In this document: one piece after another, positions 1-12,460 of the stretch
Numbering within the stretch: position 1 is the stretch's first letter
Layout: each line of letters begins with the position of its first letter
Assembly (NCBI RefSeq): GCF_014202435.1
Contig: NZ_JACHGU010000001.1
Location: 124,001-188,000 of the forward strand
From: Pseudoxanthomonas broegbernensis
GTDB taxonomy: Bacteria; Pseudomonadota; Gammaproteobacteria; Xanthomonadales; Xanthomonadaceae
Length of the DNA: 64,000 nt
Direction: 5' to 3'
Position numbers and translations under genes: made by a program
The notes under the pieces: model-generated
What the model was told of the DNA's origin: nothing
The model's database searches: none
Seen by the model: the letters and a program-made list of their open reading frames with translations, nothing else

Positions 1-475
1 CCTCCATCTGGTACAGCTTGGAGCCGTCCTCGTATTCGTCCGCCAGGAAGTCGCGGCCGGCGACCAGGCGCAGGCCGAAGGTGTCCAGCAGGCCGGGATG
101 GGTGTCGTACTTGGCCGCGCTCAGGGTCGGGTTCACCTGGTCGGGCGACAGCGACAGCACGGTGTTGGACCCATGGCCGTGGAACGGCACCTGGTTGGCG
201 ACGGTGGCGCTGGCCACGCCGGGGATGGCGCGCAATGCGGCCAGGTCCTCGGCGGTGCGCGCGTCGGCGTCGGCGCGGCTGCCGATGCCGCCCAGCCGGA
301 TCTGCAGCAGTTCGCTCTCGGCGATGCCGCTGGGCTGGCCGATGTTGTCCAGCCGCTGCGAGACCAGGAACAGCGCATTGCACAGGATCGCGCAGCTCAA
401 CGCGATCTCCAGGACGATCAGCGCGGTGGCGATCTGGTTCTTGCGCAAGGTGGAAAGGATGGGGCGGATTTCCAT
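1..475 (-). CDS. MacB/FtsX-type ABC transporter permease, second permease gene (3' end outside window)
   Basis: The reading frame opens with ATG at 475 on the minus strand and stays open to the left edge, so only about the first 158 residues are visible. It starts with a short basic segment (MEIRPILSTLRKNQIA) followed by one hydrophobic helix (residues about 15-40). A periplasmic MacB-like core follows, containing GLRLVAGRDF, a typical motif of the MacB periplasmic domain. It lies 48 bp downstream of another FtsX-type permease in the same direction, after an ATPase and a membrane-fusion protein. The four form one efflux or lipoprotein-type ABC system with a split, two-gene permease. Substrate is unknown. 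Confidence 0.85.
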   Translation of the reverse strand, partial: MEIRPILSTLRKNQIATALIVLEIALSCAILCNALFLVSQRLDNIGQPSGIAESELLQIRLGGIGSRADADARTAEDLAALRAIPGVASATVANQVPFHGHGSNTVLSLSPDQVNPTLSAAKYDTHPGLLDTFGLRLVAGRDFLADEYEDGSKLYQME

Positions 476-523
476 GGCGGCGGTCTTTTCCGGTTTTCCT
501 CCCCGCTCGGGGGAGGGGGCGGG

Positions 524-1839
524 TCATTGGGATTTGAGCTGGATGGCCGGGGTCACCTGCATGGCCCGCCATGCCGGGAGCGCTCCGGCCAGCATGCTGG
601 CGGCGACCGCCAGGACGAAGGTCAGCGCCAGCATCGGCAGGTCGATGTGCGCCAGCGCGGCGTAGCCGGTTGGCCGCTGCCTGACCGCCCACAGCCCGAT
701 CAGCGCAAACCCCAGGCCCACCAGGCCGCCGGCCAGGCCGATGGCGCCGGCTTCCATCAGGCATTGCTTGAAGATCTCCGCCCGGGTGGCTCCCAGTGCG
801 CGGCGCACGCCGATCTCGCCGCTGCGGCGCAGGAACTTGGCCAGCAGCAGGCCGACGGTGTTGAGCAGGCACACCAGCAGGAAGCCGAACGCCAGCCACA
901 GTTGCAGGCGCACGTCGCCCGGCACGATCCGGTGGTGGTCCAGCCACTGCATCACGTTGCGCAGCCGGGTGTTGGGCGGGCGCTCGAAGCGGCCGGCGTC
1001 CCTTTGCTGGGCGGAATACTGGTCCAGGTAGGCCTTGAATTCCCCCGCCTGCGCGGGCCGCTCCAGCTCCACCCAGTACTGCACCCAACTGCAGGGCTTG
1101 TTGAGGGCGGTGTAGTCGCCGCTGACCGGCTGGTGGCTGAAGCAGTTCATCAGGCCGCTGCGGTTGAGGTGCAGGTCCACCGCGGTCTGGAACGGGACGA
1201 AGACCTGCTCGGTGTCGCCGAAGCTGCGCATCCACAGGTTGTAGAAATGCGGTTGCGGCGCCCATGCATCGAGCACGCCGACGACCTGGAACGCGTGGCC
1301 GTCGATGCGCAGCTCGCGGCCGGTGCTGTCCGCGCCGCCGAACAGCTTCTCGTTCAGCTCCGGCGCGATCACCGCCACCCGCGCACGCGCCGCGTCGTCC
1401 CCGGCCGACCAGCCCCGCCCGTGGCGGAACGGGACCTCGAACATGGCGAAGAAGTCCGAGGAGGTGAAGTGCATCGACACCGAGAACGGCTTGAGCGTGC
1501 GCCCGTCCGGATGGACGATGCCGTTGCCGCCGGCCATCATCGCCTGCCGCCGCGCCCGTTTCTGGCGCAGCAGTTCCTCGGCGTCGAAACGGGTCAGCAT
1601 CCGCTCCGGCTCCTCCCCGGGCACGCGGTTGGCGGCCGGGCGCGGGTCGAGCTGGACGACGAACAGGCGCTTGCTCTTGCCGGGTATCGGGTCGCCGGAC
1701 AGCACGTGGAACACGGTCAGCGTGGTCATGCACGCGCCGATGCCCAGGGCGATGGCCAGCACCATCAGCGCGGTCAGCACCCGGTTGCGGCGGAAGCTGC
1801 GCAGCGCCAGCAGGGAGTAGTAGCCGAACAGGGCCCGGT

Positions 1840-1843
<4 letters not shown>
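524..1843 (-). CDS. MacB/FtsX-type ABC transporter permease, first permease gene
   Basis: 439 residues, inner-membrane permease of a MacB-like ABC transporter. The N-terminus has one transmembrane helix (about residues 20-45, with LALRSFRRNRVLTALMVL). A long periplasmic domain follows, then a C-terminal three-helix FtsX domain containing NTVGLLLAKFLRRSGEIGVRRALGATR, split here as NTVGLLLAKFLRR and SGEIGVRRALGATR. The start at 1843 is chosen because it overlaps the upstream ATPase stop by four bases (ATGA), which suggests translational coupling. The same frame is open further upstream, but that part is a shadow of the ATPase gene. Substrate is unknown; families of this type export macrolides, peptides or small toxins. 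Confidence 0.9.
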
Positions 1844-2562
<719 letters not shown>

Positions 2563-2615
2563 GACGGGATTCCTGTGTGTCGTGATCGGGAGTTGGGGAA
2601 TGGGAAGCGGGTTCT

Positions 2616-3884
2616 TCAGTTGATCGCCACGCGCTGCGCGTCGCCGAACTGGTCGGCGCCGGAGACGACGATGCGCTCGCCCTCGCGCAGGCCGGAGACG
2701 ATCTCCACGTAGCCCAGGCTGCTGACGCCGGTCTGGATCGGGCGGCGCTGGGCACTGCGCCCGTCCACCACCCAGGCCCAGTGGCCGCCGTCCTGCTCGA
2801 CGAACGGCCCGCGCTCGACCATCAGCACGTCCTTGCGGGTGTCCAGCACGATCCGGGTCGACAGGCGCTGGTTCTGGCGCAGGCCCGGCGGCTGCCGGCC
2901 CTGGTCGAAGCGCAGGCGCGCGTTGACCTCGCCGTCGACCACTTCCGGGGAGACCGCCGAGACCTTGGCCGGGTATTGCCGGCCCTGGCTGGTGACCTGG
3001 GCCGGCACGCCGATGGCCAGGTCGCGGGCGAAGCTCTCCGGCACCCGGATCTCGACCTCGAACTCGCGCAGGTCCACCACGCTCAGGATCGGCGCGTTGA
3101 TCGTCACGTTGGTGCCCTGGGCGATCTGCACCTGGCCGACCTGGCCGTCGAACGGGGCGCGCAGGGTCAACGCCTCCACCTGACGCCGCAGCTCGGCCAC
3201 CACCGCCTGCTGGCGGTCGGCGAGCAGGCGCTTGTTGCGCGCGTCCAGCACCGCGCCCTGCGCCTGCAGGCCGGCGTCGCTCTGCGCGGCCTGCAGGCCG
3301 ACGTCGGCCTTCTTGAGCTCGTCCTGGGCGCGGGCCAGCTCGTTGTTGGAGACCGCGCCGCCGGCATGGGCGCGCTCGTAGCGTTCCAGGTCGCGCTGCG
3401 CGGCGGTGTGGTCGATCCGGGCCTGGTCCAGTGCCTTGCGCGCGTTGAGCCGGGCGATCTGCGCATCCAGTTGCGCGCGGCTGGCCTCGGCCTCCATGCT
3501 GGCCAGGGTCGACTCCTCCTGCACCAGCTTGCTGCGCAGCTCGGGGCTGTCGATCACCGCCAGTTCCCGGTCCTTCTCCACCACGTCGCCGGCCACCACC
3601 TTCAGCGTCACCGTGCCGCCGGCGATGGCGTACAGGGTGGGGCTGTTGGCGGTGATGACCTTGCCGTCGGCGGAGATGTCGCGCACCAGGTCGCCGCGCG
3701 CGACCTGGGCGATGCGGATGCGCGAGGCGTCGTAGGAGCGCGAGCCGGCGCCCCAGCCGGCCACCACCCAGCCCAGCAGCGCCAGCGCGGCCATCGCCCC
3801 GGCGGCCGGCCACAGCCAGCGGCGCCAGGCCGGGCGGGGCGTGGTGGAGAGCGGGCGGTCCTGGGCGGAGGTGTCGGGGATCAT
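2616..3884 (-). CDS. Periplasmic adaptor (HlyD/MacA-like membrane-fusion protein) of the ABC efflux system
   Basis: 422 residues. A single N-terminal transmembrane helix lies at about residues 22-45 (WLWPAAGAMAALALLGWVV). A biotinyl-lipoyl-like half motif, a long coiled coil (about 105-215, rich in A, E, Q and R), the second lipoyl half (TLRAPFDGQVGQV) and a beta-barrel domain follow. This is the standard adaptor architecture that bridges an inner-membrane permease to an outer-membrane channel. The start is the ATG at 3884; the frame extends further upstream but without a credible initiation site. It is the first gene of the four-gene leftward transporter operon. No outer-membrane channel gene is visible in the window. 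Confidence 0.9.
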   Translation of the reverse strand: MIPDTSAQDRPLSTTPRPAWRRWLWPAAGAMAALALLGWVVAGWGAGSRSYDASRIRIAQVARGDLVRDISADGKVITANSPTLYAIAGGTVTLKVVAGDVVEKDRELAVIDSPELRSKLVQEESTLASMEAEASRAQLDAQIARLNARKALDQARIDHTAAQRDLERYERAHAGGAVSNNELARAQDELKKADVGLQAAQSDAGLQAQGAVLDARNKRLLADRQQAVVAELRRQVEALTLRAPFDGQVGQVQIAQGTNVTINAPILSVVDLREFEVEIRVPESFARDLAIGVPAQVTSQGRQYPAKVSAVSPEVVDGEVNARLRFDQGRQPPGLRQNQRLSTRIVLDTRKDVLMVERGPFVEQDGGHWAWVVDGRSAQRRPIQTGVSSLGYVEIVSGLREGERIVVSGADQFGDAQRVAIN

Positions 3885-4103
3885 CGCGGTTCGTGGTGGG
3901 GGTTCGCGGTCAAGCAACGCATGCACCGTGCCAATTCCAAGTGATTGATCCGGAATGGTTTGCGTGGCCGGCCCAGGTGTCCGTGGTGTCCGCCGGACGT
4001 GGCGCGGACAGGAGGGCGCATCCGCGGGCGCGGGCGCGGCCCGGCCTGTCTGCCGCATGTCCGCGGCATGGCCTGCGCGGGGCGGGGCATGTCCGGCCTC
4101 CGG

Positions 4104-4109
4104 TAGAAT
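4104..4109 (+). promoter_or_regulatory. Putative -10 box TAGAAT upstream of glmS
   Basis: TAGAAT lies 28 bp before the glmS ATG in the sequence CGGTAGAATCGG. No convincing -35 hexamer is present at 16-18 bp. The same TAGAAT box followed by C or G recurs ahead of several other genes here, which supports it as the local sigma-70 -10 form. No glmS ribozyme is expected in this lineage and none was seen. Confidence 0.35.
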
Positions 4110-4137
4110 CGGCGCCCTGCTTCCGTTGGAATACGAC

Positions 4138-5994
<1,857 letters not shown>

Positions 5995-6128
5995 GCCCGG
6001 CTCTTCCGGCCGCGGGCCAGGGCGCGCGCCGCCGGGCGGGTCCCTGCGTGCGTTCCGCCATCCGTCGTGTTCTCTCCGGAGCCGGCATAGGGGCATGATG
6101 GACGAAGATCTACTTGGAGAGGTGCGCC

Positions 6129-6677
6129 ATGGTGGCTAAGAACAAGCCGTCCGATGAACGCGAATCCAGCGCCGAGGCCGCGCTCGTGGACGACGTGGAC
6201 GCCCGCGCGGTGCAGGCGCTCATAGGCTTCAGGCTGCGGATGGCCCAGGTGGCGGTGTTCCGCGACTTCGTGGAAACGCTGCGCCCGCTCGACCTGCGCC
6301 CCAGCCACTACGCGGCGCTGAAGCTGATCGCCACCAATCCCGGGCTGCGCCAGCAGCGCCTGGGGGAAACCCTGGAGATCAAGCGCCCGAACCTCGTCCT
6401 GCTGGTGGCCGACCTCAAGCGGCGCGGCTGGCTGGAGCGCCGCCGCAGCCGCAGCGACATGCGTTCCTATGCGCTGCACCTGACCGCCAAGGGCAGCGAC
6501 CTGGTGGCCGCGGCGGATGCCGCCCACGAAGTGCACGAGGGGCGCCTGCGCCGACTTCTGGGCAAGGACCTGGAGCGTTTCTGCCGGGCATTGGACCTGA
6601 TACGCATCGATCTGACCGGCGGTCGGGCCCGGCGCGGGGCCACCGGGAACTCCTCGGCCACCCGCGCCGCGCCGTAG
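6129..6677 (+). CDS. MarR-family winged-helix transcriptional regulator
   Basis: 182 residues. The centre shows the MarR winged-helix layout: a helical lead-in (LRPSHYAALKLIA), recognition-helix segment RLGETLEIKRPNLVLLVADL, and a wing with RRGWLERRRSRSDMRSYALHLT. The start at 6129 is preferred over the upstream TTG because GGAGAGG lies 7 bp before it. The C-terminal 20 residues are low-complexity R, A, G and T. Ligand and targets cannot be inferred, since it stands alone between glmS and yggS. Confidence 0.85.
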   Translation: MVAKNKPSDERESSAEAALVDDVDARAVQALIGFRLRMAQVAVFRDFVETLRPLDLRPSHYAALKLIATNPGLRQQRLGETLEIKRPNLVLLVADLKRRGWLERRRSRSDMRSYALHLTAKGSDLVAAADAAHEVHEGRLRRLLGKDLERFCRALDLIRIDLTGGRARRGATGNSSATRAAP

Positions 6678-6825
6678 CCTGGCCGCTCGTCGACGCAGGG
6701 CGCCTGCCGGCACCGGCGGCGGAAGCCCATGTTCCGCCATGCTTGCGCGGCAACTGAGAAGCGGCGGGCGGGCGCCGGGGACGGCCGCCGCCTGACACGC
6801 ACGGTCCCGGGCGCTACGCTTGGGC

Positions 6826-7611
6826 ATGGATTCCGAACGCCCTCCCTACGCCACGGCCTGCAGCGTCGACGATTTCCGGCGCAACCTGGAGGCGGCGCGC
6901 GCGCGCATCGCCGCCGCCTGCATGCGCGCCGGGCGCGATCCGTCCGGGGTGCGCCTGCTCCCGGTCAGCAAGACCGTGCCCGAGGCGCGCCTGCGCCTGG
7001 CCTACGCCGCCGGATGCCGCGAACTGGGCGAGAACAAGGTCCAGGAGGCGCAGGGCAAGGCCGAGGCGATGGCCGACCTGACGGACCTGCGCTGGTCGGT
7101 CATCGGCCACCTGCAGACCAACAAGGCCAAGCACGTGGCGCGCTTCGCCAGCGAGTTCCAGGCGCTGGACAGCCTGCGCGTGGCCGCCGCGCTCGATCGC
7201 CACCTGCAGGCCGAAGGGCGCGCGCTGGACGTGTTCGTGCAGGTCAACGCTTCCGGTGAGGCCAGCAAGTTCGGCCTGGCCCCGGAGGACGTGGCCGGCT
7301 TCGTGCGCGAGCTGCCCGCGTTCGCGTCGCTGCGCGTGCGCGGGCTGATGACCCTGGCCCTGATGTCCAGCGATCCGGACCGGGTGCGCCCCTGCTTCGC
7401 CCTGTTGCGCGGGCTGCGCCAGCGTTTGCGCCAGGAGGCGCCCGACGGCATCGGCATGGACGCGCTGTCGATGGGCATGTCCGGGGATTTCGAACTGGCC
7501 GTCGAAGAAGGCGCGACCGTCGTGCGCATCGGCCAGGCCATTTTCGGTGCGCGCGCACTGCCCGACAGCCACTACTGGCCGGAGCCCGGGCGCGGTTCCG
7601 AAGGCGGCTAG
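6826..7611 (+). CDS. yggS: YggS/PROSC-family PLP homeostasis protein
   Basis: 261 residues, a cytosolic single-domain PLP-binding protein of the alanine-racemase-fold type III family that buffers pyridoxal phosphate and affects amino-acid pools. The PLP lysine is K49 in LLPVSKTV. Other family motifs are ELGENKVQEA, WSVIGHLQTNKAK and DALSMGMSGDFELAV. It is longer than E. coli YggS at the N-terminus. The ATG at 6826 is taken as start, with a TTG two codons earlier as the alternative. In many gammaproteobacteria yggS sits next to pilT or proC; that context is absent here. Confidence 0.95.
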   Translation: MDSERPPYATACSVDDFRRNLEAARARIAAACMRAGRDPSGVRLLPVSKTVPEARLRLAYAAGCRELGENKVQEAQGKAEAMADLTDLRWSVIGHLQTNKAKHVARFASEFQALDSLRVAAALDRHLQAEGRALDVFVQVNASGEASKFGLAPEDVAGFVRELPAFASLRVRGLMTLALMSSDPDRVRPCFALLRGLRQRLRQEAPDGIGMDALSMGMSGDFELAVEEGATVVRIGQAIFGARALPDSHYWPEPGRGSEGG

Positions 7612-7724
7612 CGGGCCCGCAGCCCGGTGGATCGCCGCCGGAGCGGAGCGGGCCGGATGCGTCCCGCGCATCCGCGTGCCTTGGGCCACGTGGCAGCCCC
7701 GCCTGCAGGCGCGGTGGGGGCAAG

Positions 7725-7730
7725 TAGAAT
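7725..7730 (+). promoter_or_regulatory. Putative -10 box TAGAAT
   Basis: TAGAAT in the context AAGTAGAATCGAG, 27 bp before the ATG of the PLP enzyme at 7758. It matches the form and spacing of the boxes before glmS, cobT and the lipoprotein at 61132. No clear -35 is visible. Confidence 0.35.
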
Positions 7731-7757
7731 CGAGGCATCCCCGTTCGAGTTCCCGCC

Positions 7758-8861
7758 ATGACCCAGCGCGACTGGGTGGCCGCCGCCATCCACAAGATCG
7801 AGGCCGACTTCAACCGCTCGGCCGATACCCACCTGATCCCGCTGCCGCTGCCGGCCTGGCCGGACATCGACGCCTACCTCAAGGACGAATCCAGCCATCC
7901 CACCGGCAGCCTCAAGCACCGCCTGGCGCGCTCGCTGTTCCTGTACGCGCTGGCCAACGGCTGGCTGCGCGAGGGCAGCACGGTGGTGGAGGCCTCCAGC
8001 GGCTCGACCGCGGTGTCGGAGGCCTATTTCGCCCGGCTGCTGGGATTGCCGTTCATCGCGGTGATCCCGGCCTCCACCTCGCCGGAGAAGATCGCCGAGA
8101 TCGAGTTCCACGGCGGGCGCTGCCACCTGGTCGAGAGCGCGTGCTCGATCAACGCCGAATCGGCGCGGCTGGCGCGCGAGACCGGCGGCCACTTCATGGA
8201 CCAGTTCACCTACGCCGAGCGGGCCACCGACTGGCGCGCCAACAACAACATCGCCGAGTCGATCTTCAAGCAGATGGCGCAGGAGCCGCATCCGGTGCCA
8301 GCGTGGATCGTCTGCGGCCCGGGCACCGGCGGCACCAGCGCCACCCTGGGGCGCTACGTGCGCTACCGCCAGCACGACACCCGGGTGCTGTGCGCCGACC
8401 CGGAGAGCTCGGTGTTCTTCGACTACTACCGCGGCGCCCGCGAAGGCCGCGCCGACCCGTCGCTGGCGCGGACCGGCGGCTCGCGCATCGAGGGCATCGG
8501 CCGGCCGCGGGTGGAGCCCAGCTTCATCGCCGGCTGCGTGGACGCGATGCTGCAGGTGCCCGATGCGCTGAGCCTGGCGGGCATGCGCCACGTCAGCGCG
8601 GTGCTCGGGCGGCGCGTGGGCGGCTCCACCGGGACCAACTTCGTCGGCGTGCTGCATGCGGCCCGGGCCATGCACGAGGCCGGGCAGGGCGGCTCCATCG
8701 TCAGCGTCCTGTGCGACAGCGGCGAGCGCTACGCGCACAGCTACTACAACCCGGAGTGGTATGCGCACCAGGGCATCGACGTGGCCGGCGCCGACCGTGC
8801 CATCGCCGCGGCCGTGGCCGGCGCCCCGTTGCCGCCCCTGCCGAGTTGCGGCCCGTCGTAG
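7758..8861 (+). CDS. PLP-dependent cysteine synthase-family enzyme (Cds1-like cysteine desulfhydrase candidate)
   Basis: 367 residues, fold type II PLP enzyme. The Schiff-base lysine is K53 in [10 protein letters not shown]; the substrate loop [10 protein letters not shown] is at 78-87 and the phosphate cup is [10 protein letters not shown]. This sequence pattern, with SLKHR rather than the NPSxSVKDR of CysK/CysM, fits the Cds1-like branch, some members of which release H2S from cysteine. The exact reaction cannot be fixed from sequence. It is monocistronic, with a TAGAAT -10 box just upstream. The C-terminus is rich in Ala and Pro. Confidence 0.85.
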   Translation: MTQRDWVAAAIHKIEADFNRSADTHLIPLPLPAWPDIDAYLKDESSHPTGSLKHRLARSLFLYALANGWLREGSTVVEASSGSTAVSEAYFARLLGLPFIAVIPASTSPEKIAEIEFHGGRCHLVESACSINAESARLARETGGHFMDQFTYAERATDWRANNNIAESIFKQMAQEPHPVPAWIVCGPGTGGTSATLGRYVRYRQHDTRVLCADPESSVFFDYYRGAREGRADPSLARTGGSRIEGIGRPRVEPSFIAGCVDAMLQVPDALSLAGMRHVSAVLGRRVGGSTGTNFVGVLHAARAMHEAGQGGSIVSVLCDSGERYAHSYYNPEWYAHQGIDVAGADRAIAAAVAGAPLPPLPSCGPS

Positions 8862-8924
8862 GGCGCCGGGTACAGCCGGCGGTCGCCATGCCGGCGCGCC
8901 GGACGTTGCCGGTTCCCGATCCGC

Positions 8925-8950
8925 TCGCCGACCGGAGTCGGCTCCTGCAG
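8925..8950 (-). repeat. GTAG/REP-like palindromic repeat
   Basis: Read on the minus strand this is CTGCAGGAGCCGACTCCGGT followed by CGGCGA: a GC-rich imperfect inverted repeat ending in GGAGCCG. It matches the repeats at 14337, 31511, 46235 and 46326 and lies in the 209-bp gap between the PLP enzyme and prlC. Elements of this type are common in Xanthomonadaceae and Pseudomonas intergenic regions. Confidence 0.55.
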
Positions 8951-9070
8951 GGGGAATGCGGGGCTCGCGGGCCCACCGGTTGATTTTCCGGGCCGCCGTG
9001 CGCATCTGTACCCGATGGGCCGGCGCGCGTGCGCCGCGCCGCTCGATCCGTACCGTCTACCGAGGCCTCC

Positions 9071-11149
9071 ATGGACAATCCCCTGCTCGACTTCTCCGGC
9101 CTGCCGCGCTTCGATGCGATCGGCGCCGAACACGTCGGCCCCGCCATCGATGCGTTGCTGGCCGAGGCGCAGGCCGCGGTGGTGGCCGCGGAGAACGTCG
9201 CGCCGGTCACCTGGGACAGCTTCCTCGCCCCGCTGGAGGACGCCACCGAGCGGCTGTGGCGGGCCTGGGGCCAGGTCGGGCACCTGCAGGCGGTGGTCAA
9301 TACGCCCGAGCTGCGCGAGGCCTACAACGCCAACCTGCCCAAGGTGACCCGTTTCGGCAGCGCGCTGGGCCAGAACCTGGCCCTGTTCGCGCAGTACAAG
9401 GCGCTGGCGGCCTCGCCGGAATACGCCGGCTACGATGCCGTCCGCCGCAAGGTGGTGGAGAACGCGCTGCGCGACTTCCGCCTGGGCGGCGCCGAGCTGG
9501 ACGATGCGGCCAAGGCGCGGTTCTCGGCGGTGCAGGAGGAGCTGGCGGCGCTGTCGGCCAGGTTCTCGCAGAACGTGCTCGACGCCACGGACGCGTTCGC
9601 GCTGTACGTGGAGGACGAGGCGCGGCTGGCCGGGCTGCCCGCCGAGGTCGTGGCCGCCGCGCGCGCGGCCGCGGATAAGGACGGCCGCGCGCCGGGCAAG
9701 CGCCGCGGCTGGAAGCTGACCCTGCAGATGCCCTGCTACCTGCCGGCGCAGGCCTATGCCGACGACCGCGGCCTGCGCGAGGCGCTGTACCGGGCCAACG
9801 GCCTGCGCGCCTCCGAGGCCGGCCCGGCCGAGCTGGACAACAGCGGCCACATCGGCCGCATCCTCGAGCTGCGCGCCGAACTGGCCGCGCTGCTGGGCTT
9901 CCCCAGCTATGCCGAATACTCGCTGGCGACCAAGATGGCGCAGTCGTCGGCGCAGGTGCTGGAGTTCCTGCGCGACCTGGCCGGCCACGCGCTGCCGTTC
10001 GCGCGCCGCGACCGCGCCGAACTGGAAGCCTTCGCCCGCGACGAAATGGGCCTGGACGAACTCCAGCCCTGGGACCTGGGATACGCCAGCGAGAAGCTCA
10101 AGCAGGCCCGCTACAGCTATTCCGAGCAGGAGGTGAAGCGCTACTTCACGGAGGCACGCGTGCTGGCCGGCCTGTTCGGCGTGATCGAGTCGCTGTACCG
10201 GGTCGTGGTGAAGCCGGACAGCGCGCCGGTGTGGCACGAGGACGTGCGCTTCTACCGCGTCGAGGACGGCGACGGCCGTCTGCTCGGCCAGTTCTACCTG
10301 GACCTGTACGCGCGCGAAGGCAAGCGCGGCGGCGCCTGGATGGACGACTGCCGCAACCGGCGGGCCAAGGCTTCCGGCACGCAGACCCCGCTGGTGTACC
10401 TGGTCTGCAATTTCGGCAAGGGCGTGGACGGCAAGCCGGCCACCTTCGGCCACAACGAGGTCACCACCCTGTTCCACGAGATGGGCCATGGCCTGCACCA
10501 ATTGCTGACCGCCATCGGCGAGCTGCCGGTGGCCGGGATCAACGGTGTGGAGTGGGACGCGGTGGAACTGCCCAGCCAGTTCATGGAGAACTTCTGCTGG
10601 GAGTGGGAACGGGTGCGGGCGATGACTGCGCACGTGGATACCGGGCAGCCGCTGCCGCGCGAGCTGTTCGAGAAGATGCTGGCGGCGAAGAACTTCCAGA
10701 GCGGCATGTTCACCGTGCGCCAGTTGGAGTTCGCGCTGTTCGACATGGAGCTGCACAGCCGCTTCGAGCCGGCCCGGGACAGCGTGCTGCGGCTGCTGGA
10801 GCGGGTGCGCGACGAGGTGGCGGTCAACCGCGCCCCGGCCTGGCATCGCTTCCCGCACCAGTTCAGCCACATCTTCGCCGGCGGCTACGCGGCCGGCTAC
10901 TACAGCTACAAGTGGGCCGAGGTGCTCAGCGCCGACGCCTACGCCGCGTTCGAGGAAGCCCCGGACCGGCTTGCCGAGACCGGTGCGCGCTTCCTGGCCG
11001 AGGTGCTCTCGCGCGGCGGCAGCCGCAGCGCGCTGGAGAACTTCACCGCCTTCCGCGGCCGCGCGCCGAGCATCGACGCGCTGCTGCGGCATAGCGGCAT
11101 GGGGAAAGGCCAGTCCCGCGATGCGGACCCGGTCCCCGAAGTCCGCTGA
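9071..11149 (+). CDS. prlC: Oligopeptidase A-type M3 zinc metallopeptidase
   Basis: 692 residues, close to E. coli PrlC/OpdA (680). A cytoplasmic thimet-family oligopeptidase that degrades short peptides, including cleaved signal peptides. The zinc motif HEMGH is at residues 469-473, followed by the third-ligand region GVEWDAVELPSQFMENF and the substrate-binding segment IFAGGYAAGYYSYKW. The N-terminus MDNPLLDFSGLPRFDAI matches the family. The start is ATG 9071 in frame; the 14 upstream codons are not family-like. It converges on fabB. Confidence 0.97.
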   Translation: MDNPLLDFSGLPRFDAIGAEHVGPAIDALLAEAQAAVVAAENVAPVTWDSFLAPLEDATERLWRAWGQVGHLQAVVNTPELREAYNANLPKVTRFGSALGQNLALFAQYKALAASPEYAGYDAVRRKVVENALRDFRLGGAELDDAAKARFSAVQEELAALSARFSQNVLDATDAFALYVEDEARLAGLPAEVVAAARAAADKDGRAPGKRRGWKLTLQMPCYLPAQAYADDRGLREALYRANGLRASEAGPAELDNSGHIGRILELRAELAALLGFPSYAEYSLATKMAQSSAQVLEFLRDLAGHALPFARRDRAELEAFARDEMGLDELQPWDLGYASEKLKQARYSYSEQEVKRYFTEARVLAGLFGVIESLYRVVVKPDSAPVWHEDVRFYRVEDGDGRLLGQFYLDLYAREGKRGGAWMDDCRNRRAKASGTQTPLVYLVCNFGKGVDGKPATFGHNEVTTLFHEMGHGLHQLLTAIGELPVAGINGVEWDAVELPSQFMENFCWEWERVRAMTAHVDTGQPLPRELFEKMLAAKNFQSGMFTVRQLEFALFDMELHSRFEPARDSVLRLLERVRDEVAVNRAPAWHRFPHQFSHIFAGGYAAGYYSYKWAEVLSADAYAAFEEAPDRLAETGARFLAEVLSRGGSRSALENFTAFRGRAPSIDALLRHSGMGKGQSRDADPVPEVR

Positions 11150-11243
11150 ACGAACTTCGGGCCCCGCGCATCGGCTTCCGAATCCCCCGCGGCTTCGCCG
11201 CGCCGCCTTTGCCAAAGGAGGCTCTTCTTGCGGATGGACCCGC

Positions 11244-12458
11244 TCAGGCCCGCGCGAACACCAGCGTGCCGTTGGTCCCGCCGAAGCCGAAGCTGTTGGA
11301 CATCACCAGGTCCAGGCGCGCGTCGCGGCTCTGGCGCACGATCGGGAAGCCCTCGGCCTGCGGGTCGAGGTTCTCGATGTTGGCCGAGCCGGCGATGAAG
11401 CCGTCGCGCATCATCAGCAGGCAGTAGATCGCCTCGTGCACGCTGGCCGCGCCCAGCGAGTGGCCGGACAGCGCCTTGGTCGAGGACAGCGGCGGCACCT
11501 GCGCGCCGAACACCTCGCGCACCGCGGCCAGCTCGGTGATGTCGCCCAGCGGGGTGGAAGTGCCGTGGGTGTTGAGGTAGTCGACCTTGCGGCCCTGCAT
11601 CCCTTCCAGCGCCATGCGCATGCAGCGCACCGCGCCTTCGCCGGACGGGGCGACCATGTCGGCGCCGTCGGAGGTCACGCCGTAGCCGACCAGCTCGGCA
11701 TGGATGCGCGCCCCGCGCGCCACCGCGTGGTCCCAGTCCTCCAGCACCAGCATGCCGCCGCCGCCGGCGATGACGAAGCCGTCGCGGCCGGCGTCGTACG
11801 GCCGCGAGGCCGCTTCCGGACGGTCGTTGAACGCGGACGACAGCGCGCCCATCGCGTCGAACATCACCGTCATCGTCCAGTCCAGGTCCTCGCCGCCGCC
11901 GGCGAACACGATGTCCTGGGCGCCGTGGCGGATCAGGTCGGCGGCCGCGCCTATGCAGTGCGCCGAGGTCGCGCAGGCCGCGCCGATCGAATAGCTCAGG
12001 CCCTTGATCTTGAACGCCGTGGCCAGGTTGGCCGACACCGTCGAGCACATCGTGCGCGGCACCATGTACGGGCCCACCTTGCGCACGCCGCGCGCGCGCA
12101 GCAGGTCGGCCGCCTCCACCTGCCAGCGGCTGGAGCCGCCGCCGGAACCGGCGATCAGGCCGGTGCGCGGGTGGCTGACCTGCGCCTCGTCCAGGCCGGC
12201 GTCGGCCATGGCGTCGCGCATGGACACGTAGCTGTAGGCGGCCGCATCGCTCATGAAGCGCTTGAGCTTGCGGTCGATGGCCGCGTCCAGGTCCAGCTCG
12301 ACCGGGCCGCCGACCTGGCTGCGCAGCCCGCGCTCGACCGAGTCGGGCAGGGTGCGGATGCCGGCGCGTCCCTCGCGCAGCGAGGCGGACACGGTATCCA
12401 GGTCGTTGCCCAGGCAGGAGGCGATGCCCATGCCGGTGATCGCGATGCGACGGCTCAT
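11244..12458 (-). CDS. fabB: 3-oxoacyl-[acyl-carrier-protein] synthase I
   Basis: 404 residues, condensing enzyme that elongates cis-3-decenoyl-ACP in unsaturated fatty-acid synthesis. The catalytic triad is visible: Cys162 in [10 protein letters not shown], His298 in [10 protein letters not shown] and His333 in SGHSLGAAS, essentially the E. coli FabB numbering. The start at 12458 lies 2 bp after the fabA stop, and the fabA-fabB pair is the classical anaerobic unsaturated fatty-acid module. Downstream of the stop (11150-11243), facing prlC, is the intergenic element CAAAGGAGGCTCTTCTTGCG with a GC-rich neighbour, a sequence type often seen between genes in this family. Confidence 0.98.
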   Translation of the reverse strand: MSRRIAITGMGIASCLGNDLDTVSASLREGRAGIRTLPDSVERGLRSQVGGPVELDLDAAIDRKLKRFMSDAAAYSYVSMRDAMADAGLDEAQVSHPRTGLIAGSGGGSSRWQVEAADLLRARGVRKVGPYMVPRTMCSTVSANLATAFKIKGLSYSIGAACATSAHCIGAAADLIRHGAQDIVFAGGGEDLDWTMTVMFDAMGALSSAFNDRPEAASRPYDAGRDGFVIAGGGGMLVLEDWDHAVARGARIHAELVGYGVTSDGADMVAPSGEGAVRCMRMALEGMQGRKVDYLNTHGTSTPLGDITELAAVREVFGAQVPPLSSTKALSGHSLGAASVHEAIYCLLMMRDGFIAGSANIENLDPQAEGFPIVRQSRDARLDLVMSNSFGFGGTNGTLVFARA

Positions 12459-12460
12459 GC

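Noticed and set aside
3885-4137. glmS ribozyme upstream of glmS
   Set aside because: The ribozyme is known from Gram-positive bacteria and no core sequence is visible. Only a TAGAAT box was found.
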